A DNA stretch of 6,824 nucleotides from NCBI GenBank assembly GCA_943324925.2, contig CALPNL020000106.1, positions 1 through 6,824 on the forward strand, given 5' to 3'. The DNA is from Chitinophaga pinensis. GTDB taxonomy: Bacteria; Bacteroidota; Bacteroidia; Flavobacteriales; Flavobacteriaceae. The position numbers were made by a program, and so were the translations under genes. Positions 6,118-6,824 of this stretch are shown here, piece after piece. Below the pieces are notes generated by a model that did no database searches, had not been told where the DNA came from, and saw only the letters and a list, made by a program, of their open reading frames with translations. The stretch's first letter is position 1. Each line of letters starts with the position of its first letter.

Positions 6118-6824
6118 ATGTCAACTCAAAAACGATTGTTCCTATTAGATGCTTATGCTTTAATTTTCCGAGGATATTACGCCTTCATAAAAAACCCTAG
6201 AATCAATTCAAAAGGACTTGATACTTCCGCAATTATGGGTTTTATGAATTCATTAATGGATGTGATCAAAAGGGAAAAACCAGACCATTTAGCGGTAGCA
6301 TTTGATAAAGGAGGAAGCGATTTGCGAAATGGTATTTTCCCGGAATACAAAGCCAATCGTGACGCAACTCCCGATGCCATAAAAATTGCTGTTCCATATA
6401 TACAAGAATTGTTGAAGGCGATGCACATACCTATAATTGAAGTAAAAGGGTATGAAGCCGACGATTTAATTGGTACCATTGCAAAACAAGCCGAAAAACA
6501 AAACTATAAGGTATTTATGGTGACCCCCGATAAAGATTTTGCGCAACTGGTTTCAGAAAATATTTTTATGTACAAGCCAGCAAGGATGGGTAACGGAATT
6601 GAAATATGGGGAATTCCTGAAGTACTTGAAAAATTTGAAATTGAAAGACCAGAACAAGTAATTGATTTCTTAGGAATGATGGGAGACGCAGCCGATAATA
6701 TTCCTGGTCTTCCAGGCGTTGGCGAAGTTACGGCAAAGAAATTTTTGAAAGAATTTGGCACCATGGAAAATTTATTGGACAATACCGATAAGCTTTCAGG
6801 AAAAATGAAAGACAATATTGAAGC
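6118..6824 (+). CDS. polA: DNA polymerase I, N-terminal 5'-nuclease domain (gene continues beyond window)
   Basis: The open frame from ATG 6118 runs off the right edge after 235 codons. It encodes the 5'-3' exonuclease (flap endonuclease) domain of DNA polymerase I, which removes RNA primers and damaged strands during lagging-strand synthesis and excision repair. Visible family motifs are LLDAYALIFRGYYAF from residue 9 with the metal ligand D11, FPEYKANR, EADD (113-116), TPDKDF (136-141) and the helix-three-turn-helix region GDAADNIPGLPGVGE from 189 with D190 and D193. All expected acidic metal ligands in this part are present. The start MSTQKRLFLLDAYA fits flavobacterial PolA. No Shine-Dalgarno sequence and no clear promoter precede it. 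The 3'-5' exonuclease and polymerase domains lie outside the window, so their state is unknown. Confidence 0.95.
   Translation, partial: MSTQKRLFLLDAYALIFRGYYAFIKNPRINSKGLDTSAIMGFMNSLMDVIKREKPDHLAVAFDKGGSDLRNGIFPEYKANRDATPDAIKIAVPYIQELLKAMHIPIIEVKGYEADDLIGTIAKQAEKQNYKVFMVTPDKDFAQLVSENIFMYKPARMGNGIEIWGIPEVLEKFEIERPEQVIDFLGMMGDAADNIPGLPGVGEVTAKKFLKEFGTMENLLDNTDKLSGKMKDNIE

Noticed and set aside
6177..6815. Two minus-strand open frames (6177-6479 and 6504-6815) opposite polA
   Set aside because: The plus strand here encodes the conserved 5'-nuclease motifs of DNA polymerase I without interruption; the opposite frames are by-products.
1..6824. CRISPR array, insertion sequence, phage or defence genes
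   Set aside because: I saw no regularly spaced direct repeats, transposase or integrase motifs, or defence-type domains; all sizeable coding regions belong to recognised core families.

Overview
The window looks like ordinary core chromosome from a member of the Bacteroidota, most likely Flavobacterium or a close relative. The evidence is low G+C, A-rich start contexts with no Shine-Dalgarno sequences, several matches to the Bacteroidota promoter -7 element TAnnTTTG (two with a correctly spaced -33 TTG), and flavobacterial-type protein sequences (NusA N-terminus, RimP, DUF2723/GT117, PolA). I see no mobile element, CRISPR array, phage gene or sign of recent transfer.

Layout, left to right. 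Positions 1-94 (minus) hold the first 31 codons of nusA, preceded by rimP (105-569, minus) with a 10-base gap, so the two form the start of a rimP-nusA transcription unit. The rimP leader (about 570-630) contains a 9-bp G+C-rich hairpin followed by five U residues, ending about 10 nt before the rimP start. This is a candidate attenuator. Further upstream on the same strand lies tRNA-Gln(TTG) (750-820), with its own promoter and its own intrinsic terminator.

On the plus strand, 975-4286 encodes a large polytopic membrane protein of the DUF2723/TMEM260-like (GT117) family, probably a lipid-linked-sugar O-glycosyltransferase. It converges with a minus-strand pair: a 98-residue thioredoxin-fold protein (4381-4677) with no cysteine at all, and a membrane-anchored YkuE-like metallophosphoesterase (4751-5986) with an internal twin-arginine-like motif. 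A 131-base divergent spacer containing an imperfect inverted repeat separates the phosphoesterase from polA (6118 to the window end, plus), of which only the 5'-nuclease domain is visible.

The genes are mostly independent housekeeping units: ribosome maturation and transcription elongation (rimP-nusA), translation (tRNA-Gln), envelope glycosylation (GT117), envelope phosphoesterase and thioredoxin-like functions, and DNA repair/replication (polA). No new multi-gene system is evident. The items most worth a second look are the hairpin-U tract in front of rimP-nusA and the cysteine-less thioredoxin.
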